Made by a program: the position numbers and the translations under genes
From: Pseudomonas agarici
GTDB lineage: Bacteria > Pseudomonadota > Gammaproteobacteria > Pseudomonadales > Pseudomonadaceae
NCBI RefSeq assembly: GCF_900109755.1
Contig: NZ_FOAR01000035.1
Coordinates: 1-46,367, forward strand
Reading direction: 5' to 3'
DNA length: 46,367 nucleotides
Shown: positions 1-9,482 of the stretch, in pieces
Numbering within the stretch: position 1 is the first letter of the stretch
Layout: the number at the start of each line of letters is the position of its first letter
Notes under the pieces: generated by a model
What the model saw: only the letters and a program-made list of their open reading frames with translations
What the model was told of the DNA's origin: nothing
Databases searched by the model: none

Positions 1-101
1 TTGTCCAGGCGGTCCATGTTGGCTTCGGTGGCATGGCCGGCGTTGGCGCCCTTGACCGTTACTTCGCCTTCTTCTTTGTCGAATTCGTCCCAGCTCAGCA
101 T
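1..101 (-). CDS. nrdB: Ribonucleotide reductase beta subunit NrdB, N-terminal part (cut by window edge)
   Basis: The reverse strand reads from an ATG at 101-99 as MLSWDEFDKEEGEV followed by a Lys/Gly/Ala-rich stretch and NMDRLD, running off the window start. The opening MLSWDEFDKE matches the N-terminus of the Pseudomonas class Ia ribonucleotide reductase small subunit as I remember it. That enzyme makes deoxyribonucleotides, and the small subunit carries the diiron-tyrosyl radical. Only about 33 residues are present, so the diiron site cannot be checked. An AGGAG lies about 9 bases before the start. The catalytic large subunit nrdA is not immediately upstream: the next 790 bp hold no recognisable gene and then acsA. 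Confidence 0.75.
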   Translation of the reverse strand, partial: MLSWDEFDKEEGEVTVKGANAGHATEANMDRLD

Positions 102-897
102 GACGTGTCGTCTCCTGCGTGAGGGCCTGTCGTCCGTGTGAAAACACTGATGATGGGTTTTTCACACGGCCCGACGGCCGCGTTGGATAGATGGAATTGT
201 TTGCCGCCCTGGCTATGCAAGTAAAGCTACGCAGGCAAACAACGGAAAATGTGTACGAGGCCCTCAAGGGGCGAATGGCACAGGGAAGGGCGTCTGTTCC
301 TGCAATGGTGCCAGCGTGAGAGCGCTACCTTGCAGGGGGTGTTGCGAGCCCGTTTACCGAGACATTATAAGGGCTTTTTCCGCTCAATGGTGTGACGGAT
401 TCTGACCTCCTGAGTGCTTTTCGGGATGCGGCTCAGGCTTGCAGGGCTTTGGCGGCAAAAGAGTTTTTTGTCGGGAGAAGGATTTTGCGACGCTCGGCCC
501 CCGGCAAGCCCAGCGGTCGGCTCGTCGACGAGGCCGCGAGCGAGACAATGTCAAGTTTGAATTCGAATGAATAACCTGCGTGGAACTATCATCCAGTTAG
601 TTCGCAGGTTTAGTTGGCAAAGTTGCTTTGAAGAGTGTGCAAGCCGTTCATATAGAAGGGTTTTTGATAAAAGTTAGTGACAAAGTTTGTCATAATCCTC
701 AAAAAACGTCTCGCCTGCCCCCAAATCCAGGCTATTTTCATCAGGCCTGAAAAGGTTGCAGGCGGCGTGCTTGGGCTTTGCCAGCAGTTAATACAATGAT
801 TTGTAAGGGGTGTTACTACCATCGTCGAATGGCCCACCCGAGTCAGCCCGGCTACAACAGGGTCATAAAACAACAACTATCCACCGAGGTAAGAAAG
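102..897. other. Intergenic region between divergent nrdB and acsA
   Basis: No supported gene. Short open frames here (a GTG-started frame at 392-574 and a minus frame at 610-876) have no recognisable domain. The region must hold the nrdB and acsA promoters. The clearest signal is a perfect 7-1-7 palindrome, TGACAAAGTTTGTCA, at 678-692. I see no convincing NrdR box. Confidence 0.5.
678..692. promoter_or_regulatory. Perfect 15-bp palindrome upstream of acsA, candidate operator
   Basis: TGACAAA-G-TTTGTCA is an exact inverted repeat about 205 bp upstream of the acsA start and is followed directly by TAAT. In other pseudomonads acsA is under the MxtR/ErdR two-component system and catabolite control. 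I cannot say which regulator binds here. The spacing to a plausible -35 is poor, so its role as a core promoter is doubtful. Confidence 0.35.
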
Positions 898-2853
<1,956 letters not shown>

Positions 2854-2870
2854 GGCGATTCGAAGTGATC

Positions 2871-2906
2871 GGGCCTCGTCCGGCGTCAGTCGGGCGAGGC
2901 CCTTTT
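2871..2906 (+). terminator. Rho-independent terminator of acsA
   Basis: GGGCCTCG and CGAGGCCC form the stem of a hairpin closing 18 bp after the acsA stop, followed by TTTT. Confidence 0.8.
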
Positions 2907-3244
2907 CTGTTTGAGGTGGTTTTCTGAAGCGATTGAATTAAAAAGAGCTAAGTGTCGGTTTTTGCCGTAAGACGTTTCAGGTTGTTACCCTGGCATCGTC
3001 AAGTAACCAAATATGTCACCTGTCGTCCATCACCAGGACAAAGGGAAACGCTTACGTTCATATTGTGGGTTGCATGGCGTGTCGAAAAAATGTCGTTGCA
3101 CGCTGTGCTTGCCGGAATAGAGGGCTTTGCGAATAATAGGCCCGATATTTGCTGCATAGATCGGTTCTCTGTGTTTTCCCTTCGCATAAAATCCAAAAAC
3201 TGTCAATGTGCCGGATCGGCATTCTCGATGCTTCTGTAATTAGT

Positions 3245-3290
3245 TGTCGCATTGAAGAAATATCGACTTCGGGCCTGTCGTTAGAATGCC
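3245..3290 (+). promoter_or_regulatory. ArgR operator upstream of aotJ
   Basis: TGTCGC (3245-3250), eight bases, then AA (3259-3260) matches the TGTCGC-N8-AA half-site described for the AraC-type ArgR of pseudomonads. A weaker TGTCGT lies 31 bp further on at 3276-3281, about three helical turns. The position about 170 bp before aotJ fits arginine-responsive activation of the aot operon by the argR product encoded downstream. Confidence 0.6.
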
Positions 3291-3430
3291 CATCATTCGC
3301 TCGTCATTGTTTGGACCGAATTCGAATCAGTCCCTATTAGGACGCAGCACCGCTATCCCGATTTAACCCATCCGCATGTTGGGCTCACGCTCACTCTGCT
3401 GTTTTTGCCCTTTACCGATGGAGTCCTAAG

Positions 3431-4207
3431 ATGAAGAAACTCGTGCTGCTTGGCGCCCTGGTACTGTCCGTGCTGTCGCTGCCGACGTTTGCCGATGAAA
3501 AACCTCTGAAGGTGGGTATCGAGGCGGCTTACCCGCCGTTCGCCTCCAAGGCGCCGGATGGCAGCATCGTCGGTTTCGACTACGACATCGGCAACGCCCT
3601 GTGCGAAGAGATGAAGGTCAAGTGTGTCTGGGTCGAGCAGGAGTTCGATGGCCTGATCCCGGCACTCAAGGTGCGCAAGATCGACGCGATCCTATCGTCC
3701 ATGTCGATCACCGATGATCGCAAGAAGTCTGTCGACTTCAGTAACAAGTACTACAACACCCCGGCGCGCCTGGTGATGAAGCAAGGCACCGTAATCAGTG
3801 ACAACCTGGTCGAACTCAAGGGTAAGAATATCGGCGTGCAGCGTGGCTCGATCCACAATCGCTTCGCCGATGAGGTCCTCAAGCCGCTGGGTGCCCAGAT
3901 CAAACCTTACAGTTCGCAGAACGAGATCTACCTGGACGTGGCTGCTGGCCGGCTCGATGGTACCGTGGCCGACGCCACCCTGCTGCAGGACGGCTTCCTG
4001 AAAACCGATGCCGGCAAGGGCTTCGCGTTCGTCGGTCCGCAATTCACCGACGAAAAGTTTTTCGGTGACGGTATCGGCATTGCTGTGCGCAAGGGGGACA
4101 AGGTCAATCTCGACAAGCTCAACGCCGCAATCGCCGCGATCCGTGCCAACGGCAAGTACAAGCAAATCCAAGACAAATACTTCGACTTCGATATTTACGG
4201 CAAGTAA
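3431..4207 (+). CDS. aotJ: Periplasmic arginine/ornithine-binding protein of ABC transporter
   Basis: A 258-residue SBP_bac_3-type solute-binding protein. Residues 1-21 are a Sec signal peptide (KK, leucine-rich core, cleavage after FA). The mature part has the typical polar amino-acid signatures KVGIEAAYPPF, GFDYDIGNALC and the Arg-binding loop around LSSMSITDDRKKSVDF. It captures arginine or ornithine in the periplasm for AotQM-AotP. GGAG lies 7 bases before the start. A hairpin plus T-run follows the gene, so aotJ probably makes much more transcript than the membrane genes, as usual for binding proteins. Confidence 0.93.
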   Translation: MKKLVLLGALVLSVLSLPTFADEKPLKVGIEAAYPPFASKAPDGSIVGFDYDIGNALCEEMKVKCVWVEQEFDGLIPALKVRKIDAILSSMSITDDRKKSVDFSNKYYNTPARLVMKQGTVISDNLVELKGKNIGVQRGSIHNRFADEVLKPLGAQIKPYSSQNEIYLDVAAGRLDGTVADATLLQDGFLKTDAGKGFAFVGPQFTDEKFFGDGIGIAVRKGDKVNLDKLNAAIAAIRANGKYKQIQDKYFDFDIYGK

Positions 4208-4228
4208 GTCATCGCGGCAGTTCGTCCG

Positions 4229-4272
4229 AAATGGCGCAAGCCACAGGCTCCCTGAGGTTTGCGCCATTTTTT
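4229..4272 (+). terminator. Attenuator-like terminator between aotJ and aotQ
   Basis: AAATGGCGCAA (4229-4239) pairs with TTGCGCCATTT (4259-4269), with T continuing to 4272. It sits inside the operon, ending 26 bp before aotQ, so it probably acts as a partial terminator or 3' stabiliser that raises aotJ relative to aotQMP. Confidence 0.75.
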
Positions 4273-4297
4273 CATCCGTGTTTCGAGGACCTCAATC

Positions 4298-4987
4298 ATG
4301 TTGAAAGGCTACGGGGCGGTTATCCTCGATGGCGCTTGGCTGACGCTTGAGCTTGCCTTGTCGTCCATGGCCCTGGCCATTATCCTGGGACTGATCGGGG
4401 TGGCGTTGCGCCTGTCGCCGGTGCGCTGGCTGGCCTGGCTCGGCGATTTGTACGCCACGGTGATTCGCGGGATTCCCGATCTGGTGTTGATCCTGCTGAT
4501 TTTCTACGGCGGCCAGGACTTGCTCAATCGCGTCGCGCCGTTGCTCGGTCATGACGACTATGTCGATCTCAATCCCCTGGCGGCCGGTATCGGGACCTTG
4601 GGCTTTATTTTTGGGGCCTACCTGTCGGAAACCTTTCGCGGCGCTTTCATGGCGATTCCCAAAGGCCAGGCCGAGGCCGGCATGGCCTACGGCATGAGCA
4701 GCCTACAGGTGTTTTTCCGGGTGTCGGTGCCGCAGATGATTCGTCTGGCAATTCCCGGCTTCACCAACAACTGGCTGGTATTGACCAAGGCCACCGCGCT
4801 GATTTCCGTGGTGGGCCTGCAAGATATGATGTTCAAGGCCAAGCAGGCGGCCGATGCAACCCGTGAGCCTTTCACTTTCTTCCTGGCAGTGGCGGCGATG
4901 TACCTGGTGATCACCAGCGTCTCTTTGCTGGCATTGCGTCACCTTGAGAGGCGCTACTCGGTAGGCGTAAGGGCGGCTGATCTATGA
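4298..4987 (+). CDS. aotQ: Arginine/ornithine ABC transporter permease
   Basis: A 229-residue inner-membrane permease of the HisM/HisQ (His/Glu/Gln/Arg, HEQRo) type, with about five hydrophobic segments. The cytoplasmic EAA loop is visible as GQAEAGMAYGMSSLQVFFRV, which contacts the ATPase AotP. The ATG at 4298 starts MLKGYGAVILDG and has GAGGA nine bases upstream; an earlier in-frame ATG at 4259 lies inside the preceding terminator and is rejected. The stop overlaps the aotM start (ATGA), so the two permeases are translationally coupled and probably form the heterodimeric channel. Confidence 0.92.
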   Translation: MLKGYGAVILDGAWLTLELALSSMALAIILGLIGVALRLSPVRWLAWLGDLYATVIRGIPDLVLILLIFYGGQDLLNRVAPLLGHDDYVDLNPLAAGIGTLGFIFGAYLSETFRGAFMAIPKGQAEAGMAYGMSSLQVFFRVSVPQMIRLAIPGFTNNWLVLTKATALISVVGLQDMMFKAKQAADATREPFTFFLAVAAMYLVITSVSLLALRHLERRYSVGVRAADL

Positions 4988-5682
4988 TTTTCGACTACAA
5001 CGTCATCTGGGAGGCCATGCCGCTTTACCTCGACGGTTTGCTGACCACCCTGAAGCTGCTGGCTTTGTCGTTGCTGTTTGGCTTGCTGGCGGCATTGCCG
5101 CTGGGCTTGATGCGGGTGTCCAAACAGCCGCTGGTGAACATGAGCGCCTGGCTTTACACCTACGTGATCCGTGGCACGCCGATGCTGGTGCAACTGTTCC
5201 TGATCTACTACGGCCTGGCCCAGTTCGAAGCGATACGCGAGAGCTTCCTCTGGCCCTGGCTGTCGAGCGCGACCTTCTGTGCGTGCCTGGCCTTTGCCAT
5301 CAACACCAGTGCCTACACCGCCGAAATCATCGCCGGCAGCCTCAGGGCCACGCCCAACGGCGAGATCGAGGCGGCGAAGGCCATGGGCATGTCGCGCTAT
5401 AAGATGTATCGGCGGATCCTGCTGCCATCGGCCTTGCGCCGGGCGCTGCCGCAGTACAGCAACGAAGTGATCATGATGCTGCAGACCACCAGTCTGGCCT
5501 CCATCGTGACCTTGATCGATATCACTGGCGCCGCTCGTACCGTCAACGCGCAGTATTACCTGCCATTCGAAGCCTACATCACCGCGGGTGTGTTCTACCT
5601 GTGCCTGACCTTTATCCTGGTGCGCCTGTTCAAGCTGGCCGAGCGCCGCTGGCTGGGCTACCTGGCTCCACGGAAGCATTGA
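4984..5682 (+). CDS. aotM: Arginine/ornithine ABC transporter permease
   Basis: A 232-residue partner permease of AotQ with the same fold. The EAA loop reads NGEIEAAKAMGMSRYKMYRRI. It begins on the ATGA overlap with aotQ and ends two bases before the start of the next gene. The TLKLLALSLLFGLLAALPLG segment near the N-terminus is the first long membrane span. Confidence 0.92.
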   Translation: MIFDYNVIWEAMPLYLDGLLTTLKLLALSLLFGLLAALPLGLMRVSKQPLVNMSAWLYTYVIRGTPMLVQLFLIYYGLAQFEAIRESFLWPWLSSATFCACLAFAINTSAYTAEIIAGSLRATPNGEIEAAKAMGMSRYKMYRRILLPSALRRALPQYSNEVIMMLQTTSLASIVTLIDITGAARTVNAQYYLPFEAYITAGVFYLCLTFILVRLFKLAERRWLGYLAPRKH

Positions 5683-5684
5683 GT

Positions 5685-6797
5685 ATGGAACGTATCGATC
5701 ATGTCTTGCCCTGGGGCAGCCTGGGCACCGAGCGCCAGCTTTCGGTGTTTCGTTTCGGCAGCGGTGAGCGCAAGGCCTATATCCAGGCCAGCCTGCATGC
5801 CGACGAACTGCCGGGCATGCGCACCGCCTGGGAGCTGAAGAAGCACCTGGCCGCGCTGGAAGCCCGGGGTGTGCTGAAGGGCGTTATCGAACTGGTGCCG
5901 GTTGCCAATCCGCTTGGTCTCGGGCAGTTGCTGCAAGGCAATCACCAGGGCCGTTTCGAATACGCCAGCGGCAAGAATTTCAATCGTGACTTCGTTGAGC
6001 TGACCGAGCCGGTGGCGGCCCTGGTGGGCGATAAGCTGGGGGACGATCCCCATGCCAACGTCCAACTGATCCGCCAGGCCATGCGCGAGGTGCTGGCCGC
6101 CTTGCCGCCAGCCACCAATCCGTTGCAGGGGATGCAACGGGTCTTGCTCGGTCATGCCTGTGACGCCGATGTGGTGCTGGATCTGCATTGCGATTGCGAG
6201 GCGGCGGTGCACATGTATGCCCTGCCACAACACTGGCCGCAGTGGCGCTCCCTGGCGGCGCATCTGAACGTGAAAGTGGCGCTGCTGGCGGAAGAGTCGG
6301 GCGGTACCTCCTTCGATGAGGCCTGTTCGCTGCCTTGGCTGCGGTTGTCGCGACAGTTCCCGCAAGCAGCGATTCCCCTGGCGGGCATGTCCACTACCCT
6401 GGAACTGGGCGGCCAGGCCGATACCGGTCGATCCGAGGCCCAGGCGCATGCCGAAGGCATCCTCGCATTTCTCGCCGAGCAGGGCCTGATCGGCGGCGAG
6501 TGGCCAGTGCCACGGCATGAGGCCTGTGCAGCCATGCCGTTCGAAGGCACCGAGTTGCTCTATGCGCCCCATGCCGGGGTAGTCACCTACCTGTGTCCGG
6601 TGGGCAGTTGGGTCGAGCCGGGCGAGCCGCTGTTTGAGGTGATCGATCCTTTGTCCGACCGGGTCAGCACCGTGTGTGCCGGCATAGCCGGTGTGTTATA
6701 TGCCGTGGAGCGGCTGCGTTACGCCCAACCCTCGATCTGGCTGGCCAAGGTGGCGGGGTGTGAGCCCCTTCGCCACGGGCGCCTGCTTAGCGACTGA
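5685..6797 (+). CDS. AstE/aspartoacylase-family zinc carboxypeptidase-like enzyme in the aot operon
   Basis: A 370-residue M14-type protein of the succinylglutamate desuccinylase/aspartoacylase family. Likely zinc ligands are seen in ASLHADELPG (H and E, about residues 43-46) and in VVLDLHCD. A C-terminal beta domain resembles other AspA-like deacylases. It lies between the permease and ATPase genes of the aot operon, as PA0891 does in P. aeruginosa, two bases after aotM. The start at 5685 gives MERIDHVLPWG; the upstream in-frame ATG would overlap aotM. Its substrate is unknown. Because AruE (below) is the AST desuccinylase, this paralogue may deacylate another imported N-acyl amino acid, which is inference from position only. 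Confidence 0.8.
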   Translation: MERIDHVLPWGSLGTERQLSVFRFGSGERKAYIQASLHADELPGMRTAWELKKHLAALEARGVLKGVIELVPVANPLGLGQLLQGNHQGRFEYASGKNFNRDFVELTEPVAALVGDKLGDDPHANVQLIRQAMREVLAALPPATNPLQGMQRVLLGHACDADVVLDLHCDCEAAVHMYALPQHWPQWRSLAAHLNVKVALLAEESGGTSFDEACSLPWLRLSRQFPQAAIPLAGMSTTLELGGQADTGRSEAQAHAEGILAFLAEQGLIGGEWPVPRHEACAAMPFEGTELLYAPHAGVVTYLCPVGSWVEPGEPLFEVIDPLSDRVSTVCAGIAGVLYAVERLRYAQPSIWLAKVAGCEPLRHGRLLSD

Positions 6798-6825
6798 CCT
6801 GACTGTTTTTGTGAGAACCGACCGC

Positions 6826-7590
6826 ATGTACAAGCTTGAAGTCCAAGACCTGCATAAACGCTATGGCAGTCACGAAGTGCTCAAGGGTGTGTCTCTGGCC
6901 GCCCAGGCCGGTGATGTGATCAGCATCATCGGTTCCAGTGGTTCCGGCAAAAGTACCTTCCTGCGCTGCATCAACCTGCTGGAACAGCCCCACGCTGGGC
7001 GCATCCTGCTCAACAATGAAGAGCTCAAGCTGGTGGCGGGCAAGGACGGCGCAATGAAAGCGGCTGACCCGAAGCAACTGCAGCGCCTGCGCTCGCGGCT
7101 GTCGATGGTGTTCCAGCATTTCAACCTATGGTCGCATATGACCGCCCTGGAAAATATCATCGAAGCCCCCGTGCATGTCCTGGGCGTATCGAAGAAAGAA
7201 GCGCTGGAAAAGGCCGAGCACTACCTGAACAAGGTCGGCGTGGCCCATCGCAAGGACGCCTATCCGGGCCATATGTCCGGTGGCGAGCAGCAGCGTGTGG
7301 CGATTGCGCGGGCGTTGGCGATGGAGCCGGAGGTCATGCTGTTCGATGAGCCGACCTCGGCCCTCGACCCGGAACTGGTCGGTGATGTATTAAAAGTGAT
7401 GCAGGCCCTGGCCCAGGAAGGTCGGACCATGGTCGTGGTGACCCACGAGATGGGCTTTGCCCGTGAAGTCTCCAATCAACTGGTGTTTCTGCACAAAGGC
7501 GTGGTGCAAGAGCGGGGCAATCCTCGCGAGGTGTTGGTCAACCCACAGTCCGAGCGTTTGCGGCAATTCCTGTCAGGCAGCTTGAAATAG
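6826..7590 (+). CDS. aotP: Arginine/ornithine ABC transporter ATPase
   Basis: A 254-residue cytoplasmic ATPase of the polar amino-acid uptake family (HisP type). Walker A is GSSGSGKST at residues 36-44, the signature is MSGGEQQRVAIARAL and Walker B ends VMLFDEPTSALDPELVG. It powers AotQM. The start MYKLEVQDLHKRYG matches relatives; a longer in-frame extension to 6691 would overlap the preceding gene. Confidence 0.94.
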   Translation: MYKLEVQDLHKRYGSHEVLKGVSLAAQAGDVISIIGSSGSGKSTFLRCINLLEQPHAGRILLNNEELKLVAGKDGAMKAADPKQLQRLRSRLSMVFQHFNLWSHMTALENIIEAPVHVLGVSKKEALEKAEHYLNKVGVAHRKDAYPGHMSGGEQQRVAIARALAMEPEVMLFDEPTSALDPELVGDVLKVMQALAQEGRTMVVVTHEMGFAREVSNQLVFLHKGVVQERGNPREVLVNPQSERLRQFLSGSLK

Positions 7591-7714
7591 TCGCTGCTTT
7601 GTATGCTGCCGTTGTGCGCCCAAATAAGTCATGCTGCGCACCGTGCGCGGTGTGGTCTACTTTGAATTGGCTGCCCTCGGCTTTTCACTCTGTTCTGTTT
7701 TCGGATTGCATGCC

Positions 7715-8707
7715 ATGACTGCCCATCGAATTGGTTTCCTGATTTGGCCCGGCACTAAAGCGTTGACGCTGGCGCTGGCCGAGGAGGCCTTGCGCGTCGC
7801 TCAGCGCGTGCATCCGGAGGTTGTCTACGAGTTGTCGTTCCTGCGGGCAGAGGTATCCACCGAAGGCGTACCGGCTGGCGCCTGGCAACTGCCGGGCGAG
7901 CCCTGGGTCGGTAAGCTCGAAGGTTGTCAGAAATTATTCCTGCTGGCCGATGAGCCGCCGACGGTGTTGGCGCCGGCACTGAGCAGTGCGCTCAAGCAAC
8001 TGGTGCGCGCCGGTTGTGTGATCGGTGGCTTGTCTGCCGGTGTCTATCCATTGGCGCAGTTGGGGTTGCTCGATGGCTATCGCGCCGCGGTGCATTGGCG
8101 CTGGCAGGATGATTTTACCGAGCGTTTTCCCAAGGTGATCGCCACCAGCCATCTGTTCGATTGGGATCGCGATCGCCTGACAGCGTGCGGCGGGATGTCG
8201 GTGCTGGATCTGTTGTTGGCGGTCCTGGCTCGTGACCATGGCGCTGAGCTGGCTGGCGCGGTGTCTGAGGAGTTGGTGGTCGAGCGCATTCGTGAGGGCG
8301 GCGAGCGGCAACGCATTCCGTTGCAGAATCGCCTGGGCTCCAGCCATCCCAAACTCACCCAGGCGGTGCTGCTGATGGAAGCCAATATTGAAGAACCGCT
8401 GACCACCGACGAAATCGCCCAGCATGTCTGTGTCTCCCGTCGGCAGTTGGAGCGGATCTTCAAACAATATCTCAACCGGGTGCCTAGCCAGTACTATCTG
8501 GAGCTACGCCTGAACAAGGCCCGGCAGATGCTGATGCAAACCAGCAAGTCGATCATCCAAATCGGCTTGTCTTGTGGTTTCTCCTCGGGGCCGCATTTCT
8601 CCAGCGCCTACCGTAACTTCTTCGGTGCCACACCGCGGGAAGATCGCAACCAGCGGCGCAGCAGCAGCCCGTTCGAATTGTCCTCGGTGCCTTCCGAGCG
8701 CGGTTGA
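7715..8707 (+). CDS. argR: Arginine-responsive AraC-family regulator
   Basis: A 330-residue regulator with an N-terminal DJ-1/PfpI-like (class I glutamine amidotransferase-like) domain (about residues 1-190, GFLIWPGTKALTLALAEEAL, with CVIGGLSAGVYPLAQLG near the nucleophile-elbow position) and a C-terminal AraC helix-turn-helix pair (about residues 225-325, including DEIAQHVCVSRRQLERIFKQ). In pseudomonads this protein, unrelated to E. coli ArgR, activates the aot and aru operons with arginine. Matching operators lie at 3245 and 13252 here. The start at 7715 gives MTAHRIGFLIWPG as in P. aeruginosa; no strong ribosome site is seen. The stop TGA is followed two bases later by the first copy of the CTAG repeat. 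Confidence 0.93.
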   Translation: MTAHRIGFLIWPGTKALTLALAEEALRVAQRVHPEVVYELSFLRAEVSTEGVPAGAWQLPGEPWVGKLEGCQKLFLLADEPPTVLAPALSSALKQLVRAGCVIGGLSAGVYPLAQLGLLDGYRAAVHWRWQDDFTERFPKVIATSHLFDWDRDRLTACGGMSVLDLLLAVLARDHGAELAGAVSEELVVERIREGGERQRIPLQNRLGSSHPKLTQAVLLMEANIEEPLTTDEIAQHVCVSRRQLERIFKQYLNRVPSQYYLELRLNKARQMLMQTSKSIIQIGLSCGFSSGPHFSSAYRNFFGATPREDRNQRRSSSPFELSSVPSERG

Positions 8708-8709
8708 GC

Positions 8710-8874
8710 CTAGTGGCCTGTGTGGTTAGTTCTATGAGTCAATTTCGGCGCCCTAAATCCCTGGCTTGCGTTGCTGTTCCTCGCCATAGCCCGGCTATGA
8801 CTCGTCACAGCGCCTTAGCCATGAACTTATGGCATCCGAACTTGAGCTAACGAACTCACCGTACAGGCCACTAG
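8710..8874 (+). repeat. MITE-like repeat, copy 1 (CTAG terminal inverted repeats)
   Basis: About 165 bp bounded by CTAGTGGCCTG at the left and CAGGCCACTAG at the right. The two ends are imperfect inverted repeats of about 23 bp (left CTAGTGGCCTGTGTGGTTAG, right read in reverse CTAGTGGCCTGTACGGTGAG). Internal landmarks are GTCAATTTCGGCGCC and TCACAGCGCC. Related copies are at 21094-21231 (reverse) and 38762-38926. It contains no open frame of note. Its right end contains the TAG stop of the minus-strand regulator gene. Confidence 0.85.
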
Positions 8875-9410
8875 AACATTGTCGGCCTTTCCCGATACAG
8901 GTCGTCCCGTAATCGCGTGCCGGGGTTTGAATACGCCAGGCTCAGGTTGACGTTGACCTGATACTGGGTGAGCGCCCGTGGCAGGAAGCTGGCGGCATGG
9001 TCGGACTTGGGCTCGATGGTGATGGTCCGGGAGGCCGGGTGCAGGGCGGTCGGGGTGACGAAACGATAGCCGCGTCCCGCTACGGTGACGATATGCGAGG
9101 CATGTTCATCTTCATCCAGAGCCTGGCGCAACATACGGATCTGGGTGCGTAGGTTACATTCCTCGACAATCGCCTTGGGCCAGACCAGGGCAATCAGTTG
9201 TTTCTTTTCCAGTAGCTCGCCGGCACGTGACGCCAGGCAGATCAACAGCAGCATGGCCCGGCTACCGAGCGTGATGCGTTCGCCGTCCTTGAACAGTGCC
9301 TGTTGCCAAGGCACCAGCTTGAAAGGCCCGAAATGGATTTCATGCTCCAGGTTGTCCGTTGTGTACACGGCATCCTGTGCCGGAATGTTAACGATATCGC
9401 TGGAATTCAT
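8871..9410 (-). CDS. Winged-helix (OmpR/PhoB-type) DNA-binding regulator without receiver domain
   Basis: A 179-residue protein whose residues about 26-120 form a trans_reg_C winged helix (FGPFKLVPWQQALFKDG, LLICLASRAGELLEKKQLIALVWP, RTQIRMLRQALDED, VAGRGYRFV). There is no receiver domain and no membrane span, unlike classical response regulators or CadC. It lies 72 bp downstream of the HrpK-like gene on the same strand with AAGGT about 7 bases before its ATG, so the two are probably one transcript and it may regulate that locus. The C-terminal 50 residues are not conserved-looking. The TAG stop lies inside the terminal inverted repeat of repeat copy 1, so the original C-terminus may have been altered by the insertion. 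Confidence 0.8.
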   Translation of the reverse strand: MNSSDIVNIPAQDAVYTTDNLEHEIHFGPFKLVPWQQALFKDGERITLGSRAMLLLICLASRAGELLEKKQLIALVWPKAIVEECNLRTQIRMLRQALDEDEHASHIVTVAGRGYRFVTPTALHPASRTITIEPKSDHAASFLPRALTQYQVNVNLSLAYSNPGTRLRDDLYRERPTMF

Positions 9411-9482
9411 GGTGTTACCTTTTTACGTGAGCAGTTGGACGGGGAGCGGTCGCCACGGGCAACCGCTCTTACTTTCGGGGTA

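Noticed and set aside
392..574. A 60-codon frame starting with GTG between nrdB and acsA
   Set aside because: No clear ribosome site, no recognisable sequence.
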